The notes under the pieces were generated by a model. The model was given only the letters and a program-made list of their open reading frames with translations, was not told where the DNA came from and made no database searches. Below, piece after piece: positions 60,341 through 64,000 of a stretch of DNA of 64,000 nt (position 1 is the first letter of the stretch; every line of letters begins with the position of its first letter). A program made the translations under genes and the position numbers. This DNA comes from Acipenser ruthenus (taxonomy: Eukaryota; Chordata; Actinopteri; Acipenseriformes; Acipenseridae). The DNA lies in contig NC_081231.1 of NCBI RefSeq assembly GCF_902713425.1, positions 1,870,760 through 1,934,759 of the forward strand, written 5' to 3'.

Positions 60341-61806
60341 TCATATTATAGGTGCTACTTTTTCACAGATGCATTCGTATTTCTTTCCACAGGATACATC
60401 ATAAAGGCCAGTGTCACTCAAAAGTGCACAATCTTCCCCAGTCGGGTCCTCTGCTTTCCAGTCATCAGGCGGTTTGCCCCAGGATCTGTAAGTAAGAGAG
60501 GAATGATGGCACGTCAGAATCAAACCCAACTTCATTCACAATGATGGGGTTGACAGGCATGTATAAAATCGCACTGGCAGACAGGCTGGGCTTCCCTATT
60601 AAACACTGAGATACCGAGTACAGTCGACCCTGCTGTTGAAGTTGCTAGTAATAGGGCCCTACAGTCCTTACGTTGTACTCTCATTTAGAGGCGTGTTGTC
60701 CAACCAGCGCCAGTCCCCTTCTGTTACCACATCAGTGAGTCCAACCCAGTGGAGTGCATTGATCTGTTGCTTTAAGAATGCCTAAACAGAAAACAAACCA
60801 GTTACAAGAGTTCTCCTGGCTGCCAGTGTGTGTTTTTTTTTTATGTCCAATTTTTTTTATGTCCACCTTTTAAAGACATTCCGTTTTCACCATCAGCGAA
60901 TTATCAAACAAAACAAAAGCAGATAGATGTATTTGTAATTTTTTTTTTTAAACAAATACAACAGGTGTATCCATATAGAATGCAGAGATCAACGACGTCA
61001 TGACTTCCAGAACTTGATCTGAGCCCCTCACTTTGTTAACAGGACTGCAGTACCTGCTCCTGTGAGCTCTGTATAGTCACCAGGTCTCCCCCAGCAGAAA
61101 TGCAGGCATCCCGGCTTGAATTCCAGGTCAGTTTGTCCAGTGAGAAGTAGTAACACATGTCATTGAACAGCACCCAGTTCTTTGGACACATGTTACAACC
61201 GTTCTCTGAAATAAAAAAACGTATCTGTTAGTTGTAGATATCTGTAGCTTCATTAAATCGGGCAATTTTCAGGGGGAGGGGGGATTCAATTGTGACTATA
61301 TTGACATCAAAGCAGAAACTTGAAATTTTTTTTCAACTGCCCCAATGAAACAAATCTGTATTTATCTACTTTTATTTCCTAAAAAGAACACAAGAAATTC
61401 AAGGCCAAGAAAAGGCCATTCGGCCCATCTCGCTTGCTTTGAGGCCAGCGCAGTATGTTAGCACTCGGAGGAAAGGAAAAACTAAAACAACTAATCAGGC
61501 CCGTCCATCCTCCAGGCGGCTAGCTAGAGGTCTTATTGTGGTCACAAAGAGGGTTATACAGTACTGTTTGTGATGGCATCCAGTCTTCTCTTGAAGGAGC
61601 CGCGAGTCTCTGTTTCAACAGTTGTCCTGCAGCCTGTTCCAATGGTTCACAGCCCTTTCTGTGACAAAGCTCCCATCGGACCCAACTGCCCTCTCTAACA
61701 TACTTACTCTTCCAGTCTGCAACAGTTTTGCTCAGGTTGTGGTGCTCTGCAGTTATCTGATCCAGGCTGAAGCTGGTTTCATGGTAGTCTTTACGTGTTC
61801 TGAAGT
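60341..61806 (-). CDS. C-type lectin-like domain protein, 3' four exons (N-terminus not found)
   Basis: Exons in transcript order: 61708-61806, 61054-61205, 60672-60781, 60341-60485 (stop 60341-60343); phases agree. The first gives a stalk-like helix (HNLSKTVADWK). The other three form one complete CTLD: CPKNWVLFNDMCYYFS, SRDACISAGGDLVTIQS, HWVGLTD, GDWRWLDNTP, GEDCALLS, and closing CGKKYECICEK. All the conserved disulfide cysteines and the WIGL-like core are present. The Ca/sugar triplets are changed: KPP stands where EPN or QPD is expected, and YDV where WND is expected. The stalk plus CTLD layout resembles type II membrane receptors (CD209/CLEC4/asialoglycoprotein group), but no membrane segment was found between 61.8 and 64 kb, so 5' exons lie there unseen or beyond the window. 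Ligand cannot be named. Confidence 0.88.
61383..61690 (-). mobile_element. LINE tail in lectin intron, abutting a 5' splice site
   Basis: GAAAAGGCCATTCGGCCCATCTCGC at the left and, to the right, reversed ORF-end sequence (CTTCTCTTGAAGGAGCCGCG). Its right end is about 15 bases from the donor at 61707. Confidence 0.6.
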
Positions 61807-62159
61807 CTGAGAGAAAAAGGCAACTTAACGGAAGATACAAATCAGAGTTTATGACTCCCTGCATGAAGTGAGGGGTGGACTAAAACATTGGCATGGCAAG
61901 ATCAACTCAAGAGACAACAAGAAAGCAATCCTGTTCATCTGGTCTTACTAAGGCATTAGCCAAAACCCTTGTCTACATTTTCTTGAGCACGCACAGCATG
62001 TCATGCAAGGGATAACACACAATAGGGCGTGGGTCCTGTTGCATTAACATAGGGCTGTGGTTGGGTTGGAGGCAGGAAGCAGAGTTAACGGAACACAACC
62101 CACAAGCCCTGGAGAGTGTTATCCCGCTTAGAAAACATACACAATAATACATAGAAAAA

Positions 62160-62201
<42 letters not shown>

Positions 62202-63437
62202 AACAATATTATTGTATATTCTTCCGCTTTGGGGGAAAAATAGTCCAGCAGACACGGTTCAACTGGAGTTTTTCAACACTTATAAAACCAATAATACAAT
62301 ACTATTTTATCCCAGCCGGCATCAAAATAATTAAATTTAGCTCTCTGTCCAGCTACTTACCTCAAATGCCTGAAGCTAGTTAAAACGAGAGTACACGTAA
62401 CCCAGAACGTGCTAGACCCGGGGGAAGGGCGAAATTTAGTCGCAGGATTTGCAATGCGCTAGGTCGCGACGGGGGGTAACTAGCCAAAACGGCTAAAATA
62501 ACATTAAAATACGGCCAAAAACTTAGCGACTGTAAATACAGAAACTGCTTTTAGCAAAAATGATCGAGAAAAACAAGTGATAAGGCACAACAGAATAGTA
62601 ATAAAAAAACTACACCCAGGCTCTCCGTTGCAAGTTTAATACGTTGTGTATTGATAATTTATTAATCGATCTGTAATTAGACAAAAAAATAAATAAAAAG
62701 GTTCTGCCGTGCATTAAGCTATATTTAAAACCCCTCAGCAGCCAATCACCGTGCAGCATCAGAACATTCCGTAAATAACTTACCCAACCTTTAAAAACCA
62801 TTTTAAAAAGTTACATTTTTGCTTCTCAAACCCTGTCATGGCGATTAAGGGTGTTAAATTATCTAAGACTATCTTCCCCTAGGTTAGACCAAAGGAGTAA
62901 ATTGTCTCAAATTTCCTGAGAAAACCAATACTTCAAAAGTTCAAACATACGAACTTTTAACATATGAGGTGTATCAATTGACAGATGAGGTGTATCAATT
63001 GCAGATTATTGAATGCTGAATAGCTAGCTGAGTAAAGTTCCGCAGTTCACAAAGTTACAGAACTGCAGTACACAAAGTTACAGAATGTCATTAATCAGTG
63101 AAAAATATTCAAAGGGTTGAATTAAACAAATCTCAGAGCTTCCCAGGTCAGGGTAATGCTCTGTGAACCTGTCTGTAATCAAACCAGTCAGCAGGAAGTC
63201 ATTGTGATAAAAAAATTTTCAGAAACTCACAAACTCAGCCTACTTTTTTAAATTTATTGAAACATTACCAACACATTTTAAACCAAGTAAGTTTTCATTT
63301 AGTTGTCGGGCAAAATCCAGATTTTTGGAGACTAATATACCTAACAATCCTCACCAAAAATAATTAAGAAACGATATCTGTAGGGCTACTTGGTGTTGAG
63401 AAATTAAATGTTAAATAACACATTTCATGAAACTGGA

Positions 63438-63477
<40 letters not shown>

Positions 63478-63867
63478 CACTGCAAGAGACTCAGCACTCC
63501 GACCCTATACAATTTTGACCATCCTTGTCCGTTTTTTCAGGGAACACAAAAAAGATACAATGTCAAAAATACATAGCTTAACGGGCTGTGTTTGATAATA
63601 AACAGGCTTTCATTTAGATGTACTGTAGTTGGTTTTGTTAAAAACAAACAAAAAAATTACAGTATCTAAAACTGTTTAATGATTAACTGTTTTATATTAC
63701 AGTAGCTGGTCTCGTTCGCGTTCTTTTGGCTGCATTTTCGTCAGGTGAAACTGGAGGAAGCGCTGTGTAACTGCACAATAAAGACTGATTTGGCATGCGA
63801 GAAAAACAAAACAAAACAAAAACGCAGGCGGTGACGGATATTCAGATCAATTGTAACATTTAAGGAG
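61807..63867. other. Right-hand region upstream of the visible lectin exons
   Basis: No coding exon recognised. A (T)n run lies at 62163-62198 and (GT)n at 63439-63475. A good minus-strand donor, GAG|GTAAGTAG near 62365, might mark a non-coding 5' exon of the lectin gene. Confidence 0.4.
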
Positions 63868-63919
63868 ATGGGCTTTGTAGCAGATAACTGGTTACGCAGT
63901 CGGAAATCGCGTGTGACGG
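63868..63919 (+). other. Weak candidate first coding exon on the plus strand at the window edge
   Basis: ATG in a good context (GAGATGG) opens 17 codons and one base, then meets a consensus donor ACGG|GTAAGTG in a locally CpG-containing stretch. No downstream exon is in the window, and no family is recognisable from 17 residues. Confidence 0.15.
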
Positions 63920-64000
63920 GTAAGTGCATTAATTTGTTGCGTATATATTTAATGGGGATTGATTTTATTCTGAAGACAAGGACCGTAAACCGTGACTGAC

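Overview
The window is vertebrate nuclear DNA, most likely from a ray-finned fish. Multi-exon genes with GT-AG introns lie among CR1/L2-like LINE tails, tRNA-headed SINEs with a V-SINE-like 3' tail, Tc1-type MITEs and an unusual number of minisatellites. The repeat mix made me think of a non-teleost fish (sturgeon or paddlefish type), but that is an impression and not a demonstration.

Layout: (1) 448-5827 (+), the 3' seven coding exons of a protein kinase D (PRKD2-like) gene, ending with an unusual short tail. (2) 7948-35558 (-), a complete 21-exon alpha-actinin gene (ACTN3-like, 896 aa), converging on the kinase gene; intron 1 is 14.5 kb and full of mobile elements, and a CArG box lies upstream. 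(3) 35.9-42.7 kb, intergenic, with a nested foldback element and small MITEs. (4) 42743-45591 (-), an RBM14-like gene of three coding exons (483 aa) with two RRMs, an RBM4-like CCHC zinc knuckle and poly-alanine; a possible non-coding 5' exon lies near 47.5 kb. (5) 48463-49287 (+), an intronless gene with a CENP-B/Tigger-type DNA-binding domain and no transposase catalytic domain, arranged head to head with the RBM gene. (6) 51696-58784 (-), the copper chaperone for superoxide dismutase (CCS), eight coding exons, 269 aa. (7) 60341-61806 (-), the 3' four exons of a C-type lectin-like gene whose canonical Ca/sugar motifs are changed. The far right edge has a weak candidate first exon on the plus strand.

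ACTN3, CCS and RBM14/RBM4 are neighbours on human 11q13, so this looks like a compact form of an old vertebrate gene block. The genes are otherwise functionally unrelated: signalling kinase, sarcomeric Z-disc crosslinker, RNA-binding coactivator, DNA-binding domesticate, copper delivery, cell-surface lectin.

The most striking structural theme is that tandem repeats sit directly on splice sites. A 36-bp minisatellite before the last kinase exon carries a copy of the 3' splice site in each unit (11 decoys plus the real one). Arrays also adjoin the CCS exon 2 acceptor and exon 4 donor, and a 640-bp purine tract adjoins the last actinin exon. All exon boundaries were read by eye from reading frame, family similarity and GT/AG signals; no search or alignment was run.
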